Assembly (NCBI GenBank): GCA_947449735.1
Contig: CANFTB010000013.1
Location: forward strand, 30,355-94,354
DNA length: 64,000 nucleotides
Source of the DNA: Chthoniobacteraceae bacterium
GTDB taxonomy: Bacteria > Verrucomicrobiota > Verrucomicrobiia > Chthoniobacterales > Chthoniobacteraceae
Reading direction: 5' to 3'
Part shown: one piece after another, positions 10,297 to 19,260 of the stretch
Layout: every line of letters starts with the position of its first letter
Position numbering within the stretch: position 1 is the stretch's first letter
Translations under genes and position numbers: made by a program
The notes under the pieces: model-generated
Told to the model about the DNA's origin: nothing
The model's input: only the letters and a program-made list of their open reading frames with translations
Database searches by the model: none

Positions 10297-11910
10297 TCAG
10301 TGGGATGTCGCTTTCTCGGCGCCCAAACCGGTCTGCGCGCGGACCTGGAGTTCTTCGAACATTTCTTCAGCAGCCGGTTCCGGACGCAGGAGTGAGCCGA
10401 CAATGGCCGCGAGGAACCCTATGGGAATGCTCAGGATCCCCGGATTGTTCAAAGGAAAAAGAGCCTTCATCTGGATCAGATGGCGCTTTGACTGGATCAC
10501 CTCGGGGCCGTCAATGCCCATGATGCTTGGGCTGACGAGAATCAGGATGATGCTGGAGAGGAGGCCCACCGCCAAGCCTGCCACTGCGCCTGTTGTGCTG
10601 AACCGTTTCCAGAAAATGGAGAGGACAATGACAGGAAGGTTCGCGCTAGCGGCCACTGCAAAGGCAAGGCCCACCAGGAATGCGACGTTCACCGACTGTA
10701 GTTGGATCGCCAGGAAAATCGAAATGGCGCCTACTACGAACGCGGTGATTCGAGCGACCCTGACCTCGCTGTTCGGGTCTGTTTCCTTACCGTGGTGGAG
10801 TACGTTGGAGTAGAAGTCGTGTGCAAAGGAGGCGCTTGCGCTGATGGTGAGACCCGCCACCACGGCCAGAATGGTTGCAAAGGCAACGGCGCTGATGAAA
10901 GCAAAGAAGAGTGGTCCACCAAGAGCCTCCGCAAGCTGCGGGGCAGCCATGTTGTCGGTAGGAATGTGGTCCGGCTTCAACAGGGTTGCCGCACCAAACC
11001 CTAGAAAGGTGGTGAGGATGTAAAAGCTCCCAATGATAATCATCGCCCACACCACTGAAACGCGGGCGGTCTTTGCGTCCGGCACTGTGTAAAAGCGAAC
11101 GAGGATGTGAGGAAGTCCGGCGGTTCCGAAAAGCAGAGCGATTCCCAGCGAGACTAGGTCCCACTTCCCGTAGCCCGCCGTGACTGCATCACCGAATTTC
11201 ATTCCGGGATCCAGAAAGTTTCGGGTGACTTCGAGTTTGGTCTTCGGGTCGGTGTAGGTGAGGTTTGCGACTGCGTTGAAAAAGGCTTCGAAACTGTATC
11301 CGAACTGCTTCATCACCAGAACACTTAAGAAGATGGTCCCCGTCAGCAGCAGGATCGCCTTGATGATTTGAACCCAGGTGGTGGCCAGCATTCCTCCGAA
11401 GACCACGTAGACAACCATCAGAACGCCGACGCCGATAATCGCGGAGTTCGTTGTGATCCACGGCATGTCCTTGAGGAGCAGTTTGACGAGAGCCCCCGCG
11501 CCGATCATCTGTGCCACCATGTAGAATGTGGAGACGGTGATTGTGCTCAGCGAGGCCATGGCGCGCACCGGACGCGGAGTCAATCGGTAGGCGAGGAGGT
11601 CAGCCATCGTGTATTTTCCAGCGTTCCGCAACGGCTCGGCAACGACCAGCAGCACAGTGAGGTAGGCGACTAGCCAGCCGACCGAGTACATGAACCCGTC
11701 GAATCCGTACAAGGCGATCATTCCCGAGATGCCGAGGAAGCTCGCGGCGCTCATGTAGTCGCCCGCGACGGCAAGGCCGTTCTGCCAGCCGGTGATGCTT
11801 CGGCCCGCAGCGAAGTAGGCGCTCGCTCCCGTGTTGCGTTTTGCGGCCCAGATCGTCACCCCGAGGGTGGCGACGACGAAGGCGAGGAACATCCAAATTG
11901 CTGAGGTCAT
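10297..11910 (-). CDS. sodium:solute symporter, ActP-like cation/acetate symporter
   Basis: 537 aa; polytopic; AYFAAGRSITGWQNGLAVAGDYMSAASFLGISGMIALYGFDGFMYSVGWLVAY, HILVRFYTVPDAKTARVSVVWAM; adjacent DUF485 gene. Confidence 0.88.
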   Translation of the reverse strand: MTSAIWMFLAFVVATLGVTIWAAKRNTGASAYFAAGRSITGWQNGLAVAGDYMSAASFLGISGMIALYGFDGFMYSVGWLVAYLTVLLVVAEPLRNAGKYTMADLLAYRLTPRPVRAMASLSTITVSTFYMVAQMIGAGALVKLLLKDMPWITTNSAIIGVGVLMVVYVVFGGMLATTWVQIIKAILLLTGTIFLSVLVMKQFGYSFEAFFNAVANLTYTDPKTKLEVTRNFLDPGMKFGDAVTAGYGKWDLVSLGIALLFGTAGLPHILVRFYTVPDAKTARVSVVWAMIIIGSFYILTTFLGFGAATLLKPDHIPTDNMAAPQLAEALGGPLFFAFISAVAFATILAVVAGLTISASASFAHDFYSNVLHHGKETDPNSEVRVARITAFVVGAISIFLAIQLQSVNVAFLVGLAFAVAASANLPVIVLSIFWKRFSTTGAVAGLAVGLLSSIILILVSPSIMGIDGPEVIQSKRHLIQMKALFPLNNPGILSIPIGFLAAIVGSLLRPEPAAEEMFEELQVRAQTGLGAEKATSH

Positions 11911-11942
11911 ATGGTAATGCCGTTAAAGTTTGTGACTGCAGT

Positions 11943-12272
11943 TCAGTGACTGGATTTTTCGAAAGACGCTTGCTCTTCAAGCAGGGCCTTTGCCTGCCGG
12001 TCCCATTCGCTCGCTTTGCGTACGTACACAAATGCCATAATCCAAGCCATGAAGAACTGGGAAAGCGCGAAGAGGTACGCCGAATTAATTGGGCCTATAA
12101 CAGGCTTTTTCATGATTTCTGGAAACCACCCCACAAGCACCAGAAGCGAGAAATAGTAGACGATGAAAAAGATGGAGGCGGGAAGAATGAAAGCATTCTT
12201 GGATCTGAGCAGCGCCTTGTATCCGGGCGAATTAGAAATGCGACTCCACGAGTCTTTGGAGGGATTGCTCAT
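11943..12272 (-). CDS. DUF485 family membrane protein (YjcH-like partner of ActP)
   Basis: 109 aa; LLRSKNAFILPASIFFIVYYFSLLVLVGWFPEIMKKPVIGPINSAYLFALSQFFMAWIMAFVYVRKA, directly upstream of the symporter. Confidence 0.87.
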   Translation of the reverse strand: MSNPSKDSWSRISNSPGYKALLRSKNAFILPASIFFIVYYFSLLVLVGWFPEIMKKPVIGPINSAYLFALSQFFMAWIMAFVYVRKASEWDRQAKALLEEQASFEKSSH

Positions 12273-12402
12273 AAGATGGATTTATATGGTGTAACTGCTG
12301 CCGCTGCGAACTTCCACTTGCGAGGTTACCTGAACGCTGACAGTGAGGGAAGGGGGCACGGCTGTCTATTTTACGCACTCTTCATTTACGCGTTCCACAG
12401 AC

Positions 12403-14700
12403 CTACTCGCCTTCTCGTGTGGCGATTTTGTAGACGCGCTGTATTCCCTCGTCAGCTTTGACCCGCTCAGGGAGGAGGTCAAATCCTTGCGGGTTTGAGC
12501 GCACGAGGGGCCCCCAGTGAGCCCGCATGGCAGTTTGGATCGTTGGCTGAGAGAGGAGGCTCTCAGGAACCTCTAAAAACTGGTTGTGATCTTGTTGGAC
12601 TTTCTTTGTCCAGTAGGCCGCTCTGAGTTTCTGTACGCTGGCGCTCTTCAATTCCTTTTTGGTGAGCTCTTCGTCGCGTAAATGCGGGCTTGTTCTGAGC
12701 CTGCCCTCTGCTGAGGCCTGCTTTTGTTCCCGGACCTCTTTCCTCTCTTTTGCATCCTCCTTTTTCTTGAACTGCACCAAGGATTCGGCTCCCCGGAGGC
12801 TCTCTGGAACGTCGTTCCAAGCACGCCTGCCCTCCCTGAGTGCAGCGAGCCATTCTGAGGAGGCGATTTCGAGCAATTCGTCGTCCGCCCGGAAAACTTC
12901 GGGAGCGACGTAGAAATAGCCGCTGTGGTTGCGTGTGAGGTTCATAATTCCCTCGTGCGCAGCGGACCGGATCATCTCATGCTCCTGAGCAGATTTGTCG
13001 AGTTTGTCGAATTTCCATGGAGCGTCCCGCAACTCGATCAGCATCGCTCCAGCCTTTTGGCGGTTCCAGTGGTTGCTGTTGCGCCACAACTGGAGCGTGA
13101 CCTTGGTAAGGCTTGGTTGTGCTGCGATCTCCGCGAGAGAAGGCGCCATTTGGGCGGAGAGGGCTTGAACCTCCTTCCACGCCCTGCCGACAGTGTCTAC
13201 GCACTGGATATCAGCCGGAACGTCCGGCCATTCGACAGGCTCGCCTTCTATTTTGTGAACCCAAAGTTTGGCGGCTTGTTCCGTGAGTCGCGGAATGCTG
13301 CGGAAGCTGTCCGGCATCAGAGTCCATCCACGCAGGCCTTGTTTTTCAAGCCATGCAGCCCATCCGTCGGTCATGGCTTCGACCATTTCCGGATCGTCCC
13401 TGAGTTCCGCAGGAACACTTCTGAGAGCGCTTTCATCCCCTGTGCGCACGGCTCCGCAGTGAAACTGCCTGCGCGCTGCGATGGCGCGGAGATTCTGCCG
13501 CATTTTCGGCGGGATCTGGTAGGAGTCGATCGGCGCCGACTCGAGGCGCTTGATCCAAGGCTGGGTCCAGGCTTCGAGCGCCTCCTCGCTGTCGCGCAGC
13601 TGTTCCGGAATTTGCTCGAAGGGATGGGGTTCGGCGGCGAGCAGGCTGATCCAGGGACGGGACCACGCATGCAAAGCGTCCTCGCCTTGTTGGAAACGCT
13701 GAGGCAGGTGTTCGAAGGGAATGGGAGAGTGCTCGTATTGTTTTAGCTCGTTTTTGCGCTGGATCGCGCGAATGCGGGGCTCACTTTTAAAGTCGGGAGG
13801 GATCTCGCGGTGATATATTCCCGGATTTTTTTCGAGCAGGTTGCAGTAGTGCGACACCATTTCGGCGTGAATCTCAAGCAGCGTGGCGAGGTGTGTGGCC
13901 TCAGTTGGCGAGATGCTTTCCTGCTCGAGTCGTTTCAGGTGATTCCAAACGAGGCCGGGAACCTGCTCCAACTTTCCGGATGCCCGGGCAATTTCGAGGA
14001 AATGGACCGTCTGGCTGGAGGATGGCTCCGGTGTGAGGAGTGCGGCCCTGGTGAAGGAACCCTCCGGTATTTGATCGAGGTGGCCTCCAAGCGCTGCGGC
14101 CCCAAAAACGTTCATTTTCCTGCCGGGGAAGGATTCCGTCGGCCGAGCCGGAGCGGTGGTCAAAAGGGCCTTCAGTCGGGCTTCAGCTTCTCTTTCCGTG
14201 CCTTGCCCCTGATCTTCAGCGGTCTTTGCGTCCGGCTTTGAAATTTTGTTGATGACCTTGCCCAGCGCGCCGTGGATGGCCAGAAGGTGAAGGAGGCTCG
14301 GAATGGGGGCGTCCGAGTCGGATTCGGCCCCTGCGAGAAGGGTCGTCCTCGAGCGGTCCCTGACCTTTTCAATCGCCCAGTCAGCGATTTCCGAACCCTG
14401 CGAGAGACAGAATTCCAAAAAACTACCGGAGGCGACCGGTTGTCTGAAATCCAGCAGCCTTGAAAACTGTGCCGCGACAGATTTGATCTCACCGGAGAGA
14501 ACGGCCAGCGCCCATGGGGTCAGGCCGTTTTGATCCTGCGCATTCAAGCGTTTCTCGATCTCAGCCTGGGGTGTCTGGCTGGAGGTGAGACTTTCGAGCG
14601 CTATCAAAAGCTGGCCCGCAGCTGCAGCTTCAATGAGAGTCGTTTGGGGGTGAGCGCTCCCAGTGAAATGAGAGTCGGATTCAGGAGTCGGGGTGTTCAT
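12403..14700 (-). CDS. hypothetical protein with N-terminal ankyrin-like segment and degenerate IPxxLRxxxxxxxAxxxxW repeats
   Basis: 765 aa; LIEAAAAGQLLIALESL...NAQDQNGLTPWALAVLSGEIKSVAAQFSRLLDFRQP (ankyrin-like) followed by units such as FEQIPEQLRDSEEALEAWTQPWIKRLESAPIDSYQIPPKMR and LRSVPAELRDDPEMVEAMTDGWAAWLE. Confidence 0.75.
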   Translation of the reverse strand: MNTPTPESDSHFTGSAHPQTTLIEAAAAGQLLIALESLTSSQTPQAEIEKRLNAQDQNGLTPWALAVLSGEIKSVAAQFSRLLDFRQPVASGSFLEFCLSQGSEIADWAIEKVRDRSRTTLLAGAESDSDAPIPSLLHLLAIHGALGKVINKISKPDAKTAEDQGQGTEREAEARLKALLTTAPARPTESFPGRKMNVFGAAALGGHLDQIPEGSFTRAALLTPEPSSSQTVHFLEIARASGKLEQVPGLVWNHLKRLEQESISPTEATHLATLLEIHAEMVSHYCNLLEKNPGIYHREIPPDFKSEPRIRAIQRKNELKQYEHSPIPFEHLPQRFQQGEDALHAWSRPWISLLAAEPHPFEQIPEQLRDSEEALEAWTQPWIKRLESAPIDSYQIPPKMRQNLRAIAARRQFHCGAVRTGDESALRSVPAELRDDPEMVEAMTDGWAAWLEKQGLRGWTLMPDSFRSIPRLTEQAAKLWVHKIEGEPVEWPDVPADIQCVDTVGRAWKEVQALSAQMAPSLAEIAAQPSLTKVTLQLWRNSNHWNRQKAGAMLIELRDAPWKFDKLDKSAQEHEMIRSAAHEGIMNLTRNHSGYFYVAPEVFRADDELLEIASSEWLAALREGRRAWNDVPESLRGAESLVQFKKKEDAKERKEVREQKQASAEGRLRTSPHLRDEELTKKELKSASVQKLRAAYWTKKVQQDHNQFLEVPESLLSQPTIQTAMRAHWGPLVRSNPQGFDLLPERVKADEGIQRVYKIATREGE

Positions 14701-14830
14701 CGGAAATCTTGGAGTTGCAAAAGACGTATTCTGTCGGGGCGCAGTTTTACCGTGGTGGGAAAGCGCGGGGAAGGATGTCTCTTTCGTTCGACGGCATGAT
14801 CGCTAGGAGGGGGAATCGAGCAGGGTATGC

Positions 14831-16654
14831 TTATGGAAAAAGTTTTGCGAGGTTGCGGTTGATCGATTCTGCAGCAATTGAGCTTGCCGGGTAAAGACGC
14901 TGCGCTTTCAGCAGCCAGGCGAGGCTTGTTGCGTGCTGCGCTGCCGCCTCCTGACTCTCAGCTTTCTGGATCGAACGCACGAAATCGGCTGCCTTCGGCG
15001 CGTAGCGCACACGCGCCTGGTGCAGTTCTGAATCTTCTGGAAATGTTTTTACCAGACGCTCGACGGTCTCCCAGGCACCTGCACTGTTTCCATCGCCATC
15101 CATTGTCTCGGCGAATTTCAGGTTTGCCTCCAGAGTCTTCACGTTCTGAATTGCCGTTCTGACTTCGTCTTGTCGTTCTTCAGGAAGTCCGTGTGCGGCG
15201 GCGAGAAAACGTGCTGCCTGAGCCGAGATGAACCTGTATGCCTTCTGGGAAAGCAACCGGTCGAGTTCCTCTCGGGCTAGACTGAGGACCTCGGCTGAGA
15301 GAAATGCTGTTTTGGCTGTCTCAAGGAGTTCGGGATTTGTGGGCCATACGGCAGCGGCCTGCTTTAATTGGGACTCAAACTTATCGCGATCGCCGGAATT
15401 TGCAGCGGACCGGGCACGAGCCAGATGAAGCCCAGCGGCAGTCTTGGCCGTCGCGATGACTGCCAAATTTGAGGCAGCATCGAAATCGATGGCGATCTGT
15501 GCCAGGCCTCCGTCTGCTGAGATTATGTCCGATGCAGCCGAGTAATCTTTCGACTGAATGGCATCTTGAAGCCGGCGTGCACCTTGTAAGAAGTTCAAGA
15601 CCTTTTTTTTCTGCCCGAAGGGCATCGTTCGTAATTCCGGCATGAACTCGCCTAAAACCAGCGCTTCGCGAAGACACTCGCTGGCTGCTTTCAGCTTGGA
15701 CTGCTCGTAGTATTTCAAGAACGCGGTGACTCCTGTCTGGACCTCTTTGATGAAGCTGTTGGCGAGAGATTCGAGATTAACGACGCTCGGAATTGCGGAG
15801 CCTGCTGTCTTTGGGAAGGGATTTTGAACGGATTCAGGCAGATTGAGCCTGGAGTCCCCATCGGAAAACAGCGCCTGATAAAAGCGCGTGCCGATAAGCA
15901 CGTGATGGAATCTGCGCTGGAGAAAAAGCTGAACGAGAAGCCCCTGGTATTGAATTTTTGCCTGTAGTTCGGAGAGTTCGCCCTTGGCGTTGTTTGCTTT
16001 GATCGCCGCGCTGTTCTCTCCCAGTGAAGCGGCTCTAAATGTTTGCGTCGCGGTGGCGGAGTTCTTTTGGGCGCTTTGGGAATTGGCGGGTTTGGAGTTA
16101 GCCGGGTTCTGTGCGTTGCCTGCGCTCGCTGCCATGCTGTGGAGTGTTCGCGCCCGCTCTTCCTCCAGGATTTTATTTGCCTCAGCCAACTGTCCCTGAC
16201 TTCGCCTGGACTGCCAGATTCCGTAGATGGCTCCGGAAAGTGTGTCGCAAAGGCGGCTGTCGCCGGGGAAGTTCGCGGCACGTGTCAGAAGACGGTAGGC
16301 TTCTGAAAGGGATTGTGGTTTCAGTTTTGACGGTTCCAACAGGGCGACGATCTCGTTGAGAATCAATCGGTGCGCCGCATCCTGGTCGACGTCTTCCTCT
16401 GGTGTGGAAAGAAATTTTTCGTAGCGAAGGGCGAACAAGGCATCATCCGCAACGGACCATGTTTGGCCGCTGAATTTCAGCGCTCCGCCAAAGCTTTCTT
16501 GGGTAGAGGGGGCGGCCTTCTGCTGTGAGCTACCGTTGCTGCTTTTTTCCTGACTCTGAGCTGTTGTGGAACTAGGGGGCTCCTGGCACTGAGAAACTTG
16601 CAGGCACGCCGTCTCGCACATCAGCATGAGCAGTAAACCGCGTTGGAGCGTCAT
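14831..16654 (-). CDS. hypothetical secreted protein, tandem paralogue of 16684..18810
   Basis: 607 aa; signal-like MTLQRGLLLMLMCETACLQVSQ; KFSGQTWSVADDALFALRYEKFLSTPEED...SRLCDTLSGAIYGIWQSRR; C-terminal ATSLAWLLKAQRLYPASS. Confidence 0.75.
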   Translation of the reverse strand: MTLQRGLLLMLMCETACLQVSQCQEPPSSTTAQSQEKSSNGSSQQKAAPSTQESFGGALKFSGQTWSVADDALFALRYEKFLSTPEEDVDQDAAHRLILNEIVALLEPSKLKPQSLSEAYRLLTRAANFPGDSRLCDTLSGAIYGIWQSRRSQGQLAEANKILEEERARTLHSMAASAGNAQNPANSKPANSQSAQKNSATATQTFRAASLGENSAAIKANNAKGELSELQAKIQYQGLLVQLFLQRRFHHVLIGTRFYQALFSDGDSRLNLPESVQNPFPKTAGSAIPSVVNLESLANSFIKEVQTGVTAFLKYYEQSKLKAASECLREALVLGEFMPELRTMPFGQKKKVLNFLQGARRLQDAIQSKDYSAASDIISADGGLAQIAIDFDAASNLAVIATAKTAAGLHLARARSAANSGDRDKFESQLKQAAAVWPTNPELLETAKTAFLSAEVLSLAREELDRLLSQKAYRFISAQAARFLAAAHGLPEERQDEVRTAIQNVKTLEANLKFAETMDGDGNSAGAWETVERLVKTFPEDSELHQARVRYAPKAADFVRSIQKAESQEAAAQHATSLAWLLKAQRLYPASSIAAESINRNLAKLFP

Positions 16655-16683
16655 TTCAAAAATGGCAGAAAGCTGCCGGACGG

Positions 16684-18810
16684 CTAGGGCCTGGCTTCAG
16701 GCATCAAAGCGACTTTGAGCCTTCGAATCGCCTCATCCGCAGTGTCGCTCTTGGGATAAAGGCGCTGCGCCTTTAGAAACCAGGCGAGGCTGGTGGCAGC
16801 TTCGGAACGCCGCTCATGCTCCTGTGCGGTCTGGACTGTCCTCACGAAATCAGCAGCCTTGGTGGTGTAAAGGGCCCTGGCCTGGTTGAGCTCAACGTCA
16901 TCGGGGAACTTCTTTGTGACCTTGTCCACTGACTCCCAGGCGCCTGCTGGGTTGCCTTGGCGATCCATCTCCTGCGCCGCCATAAGCGAAGCTTCCATTT
17001 CTTTGAAGTCATCAAGAATCTTCTTCAGCTGCGCTTGTTTTTCCGGGGGAGCGGTTTGTGTTGCCGCGAGGAATCGTCCTGCATCGAGGGCCACCCGGCG
17101 GAGGTTTTTTTGTGCGACGAGCTGGTCGAGTTCGATCAGGGCTTGTGCCATCTGATCCCCTTGGTTGAAGGCCTTGGCGGCGACTTCTGCGAGCTCCGGA
17201 TTGTTCGGCCAGATTGCGGCGGCTTCCTTGAGGGCCGCTTCAAAACCGACCTTATCACCCGAGATGGCTGAGTTGCGCGCCTTGGCGAGAAGGAGTCTGG
17301 CGGAGTTGCGCGCGGTTTCAATGAGGGCGCTGGCCTTGGTAGCATCGAAGTCGGAGGCCAGCTTTTTCAGCCCCTGTGGACCATTGATAAGCTCGTGAGC
17401 CGTGGAGTAGTCCTTCACTTCGATAGCTGCAAGGAGCTGGTTGGTTTTTTCTACAAACCCCAGGATCCGGCGCTTTCTCTCGTACGGTAGCGTTCTAACT
17501 TCCGGCATGAACTCGCCGATGAGGAGGGCGTCTCTCAACCGTTCACTCGCCGAACGGAGTTCGCCCATGTTCAAAAGTCTGTGGAAGGCCTGGACTCCTG
17601 TTTGGACTTCACGCATCGCTTCGTTGGTGAGCGAGTCCAGTGTGGCGATGGTTGGAGGCAGTCCGGTGCCCTTGTTGAAGGGATTTTGGGAGGATTCGGG
17701 CAGGTTGAGCTTTGAATCTCCGTCTCCGAAAAGAGCCCTGTAAAAGCGGGTTCCAATCACAACGTGGTGAAAGCGTCTTTGGATGAAGAGTTGGACGAGG
17801 AGCGACTGGAACTCTATCTTCGACTGCAATTCAGTGAGGTCCCCCTTGAGGCTGTTCGCCTTGATTGTGAGGCTGTTTTCTACCAGTTTCTCGGCGTAGC
17901 CCGCGATTGCCACGGCTTTCGAACTGGTGGCCTGGGCCACGACTTTGTCCATGGCGTCGTTGGATCCCGGGGGGGCAGGCGCAGCCCCGTTGGCGCCGGG
18001 GGCGTTCACGTTCACATTTGGCAGGCCTGCGCCGTTTACGCTCGCTCCGGGGGGCGGGGGCGCTCCGTTGTTGGGCGGCGTTTGAGGGGGCGTTCCTTTG
18101 GCAGCTTGGCTGCCTGAGTTGGTGGCTTTCGGCTGACTTGTTTGCGTGGGCTTGAACGATTCCTCCTCGGAACGGACGGCGATGTTGCGACGAGTGCGTC
18201 TGTTCTCCTCATCCAGGATTTGGTTCGCCTCTGCCAGACGCGCTTGATTACGTTTTACAGCCCATACCGAGTAGATCGCGCTCGACAGCGTGTCGCAAAG
18301 CCGGCTGTCTCCCGTGTAGGTTGCCGCACGTGCGAGTAGTCTGTACCCCTCGCTGAGGGTGCTTGGCTTGAGGTTGTTGGGATCCAGCAGTGCGATGATT
18401 TTGTTCAGGATTTCGCGGTGCGCCTTTTCCTCGTCGCCCGACTCTTCGGGGGTGTTGAGATATTTCTCAAATCGAGCCCGGAAGATTGCGTTGTTGTTGA
18501 TATCCCATGTCTGGCCGTTGAAGCGCAGCAGGCCTCCGGAAGGATCGATAGCGGGTAGGCGGTTGTCGAACAGGGCGCCCGGTCCGGCGGCGGCGGGGTC
18601 GTTTTGGGGCGAGGACGGAGCTCCGCCTCCCGGGCTCCTGGCGCCCGGTTGGGCCGGGGGGGGAGTGAGGTTGATTCCGGTGGGGATCTGAATGTTCGCG
18701 GGGGATGCGGGAGGGCCTGCCGGTGGCGGAGGTGGCGCAGGAGGCGGCGTCTGAGCCGAGGTTGAGAGGACCGCAAACAGTGAAAGTCCGAGCAGGGGGA
18801 AGCTTTTCAT
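16684..18810 (-). CDS. hypothetical secreted protein with Pro-rich N-terminus, tandem paralogue of 14831..16654
   Basis: 708 aa; signal peptide MKSFPLLGLSLFAVLSTSAQT then P-rich; RFNGQTWDINNNAIFRARFEKYLNTPEESGDEEKAHREILNKIIALLDPNNLKPSTLSEGYRLLARAATYTGDSRLCDTLSSAIYSVW. Confidence 0.78.
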   Translation of the reverse strand: MKSFPLLGLSLFAVLSTSAQTPPPAPPPPPAGPPASPANIQIPTGINLTPPPAQPGARSPGGGAPSSPQNDPAAAGPGALFDNRLPAIDPSGGLLRFNGQTWDINNNAIFRARFEKYLNTPEESGDEEKAHREILNKIIALLDPNNLKPSTLSEGYRLLARAATYTGDSRLCDTLSSAIYSVWAVKRNQARLAEANQILDEENRRTRRNIAVRSEEESFKPTQTSQPKATNSGSQAAKGTPPQTPPNNGAPPPPGASVNGAGLPNVNVNAPGANGAAPAPPGSNDAMDKVVAQATSSKAVAIAGYAEKLVENSLTIKANSLKGDLTELQSKIEFQSLLVQLFIQRRFHHVVIGTRFYRALFGDGDSKLNLPESSQNPFNKGTGLPPTIATLDSLTNEAMREVQTGVQAFHRLLNMGELRSASERLRDALLIGEFMPEVRTLPYERKRRILGFVEKTNQLLAAIEVKDYSTAHELINGPQGLKKLASDFDATKASALIETARNSARLLLAKARNSAISGDKVGFEAALKEAAAIWPNNPELAEVAAKAFNQGDQMAQALIELDQLVAQKNLRRVALDAGRFLAATQTAPPEKQAQLKKILDDFKEMEASLMAAQEMDRQGNPAGAWESVDKVTKKFPDDVELNQARALYTTKAADFVRTVQTAQEHERRSEAATSLAWFLKAQRLYPKSDTADEAIRRLKVALMPEARP

Positions 18811-18825
18811 GGGTCAGCTGGGTCT

Positions 18826-19218
18826 TCAGGGTTTCCGTATGTCTGAGGCGACTATGAGGCCCTTTTCGTTGATCTGTACGCGGAAGTGGAACTTCTGTCC
18901 CCGCTCGATGTTAACGCCGTTGAGTTTGTTCGGCACGAAGAGGGGCAGCATGTCGGATCCGGCCTCCACGGAAAACAAACGTCCTGAGTCGGTTGAGACC
19001 TCGAGAGTTTTGTCGATCACTGCCTCAAGTCGGTAGTTGTTGCCTCTGAGGCTGTTGGCGTTTTCCAAATACTCTTTTGCCGGAAATGCGGAGGTGGTCC
19101 TGTAGGGATCCTTTGAAGTCCCGAAGAGAAAGTAGCCTCCAAGGACGGCGGCAAGCACGGCTGCCGCCGCGCCGATCGTTTTGAAGTTTGGGGAGGAGGA
19201 ACTCGCTCTGCGTGCCAT
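18826..19218 (-). CDS. hypothetical single-pass membrane protein
   Basis: 130 aa; TM segment TIGAAAAVLAAVLGGYFLFG; sits between the paralogue pair and lepB, same strand. Confidence 0.65.
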   Translation of the reverse strand: MARRASSSSPNFKTIGAAAAVLAAVLGGYFLFGTSKDPYRTTSAFPAKEYLENANSLRGNNYRLEAVIDKTLEVSTDSGRLFSVEAGSDMLPLFVPNKLNGVNIERGQKFHFRVQINEKGLIVASDIRKP

Positions 19219-19260
19219 AAATCTTCGAATTTGTGTTGGGGGGAGATGCGGGAGGAAACG

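Noticed and set aside
12925-13746. 273-aa + strand ORF
   Set aside because: Antisense to the 765-aa repeat protein; no domain signature.
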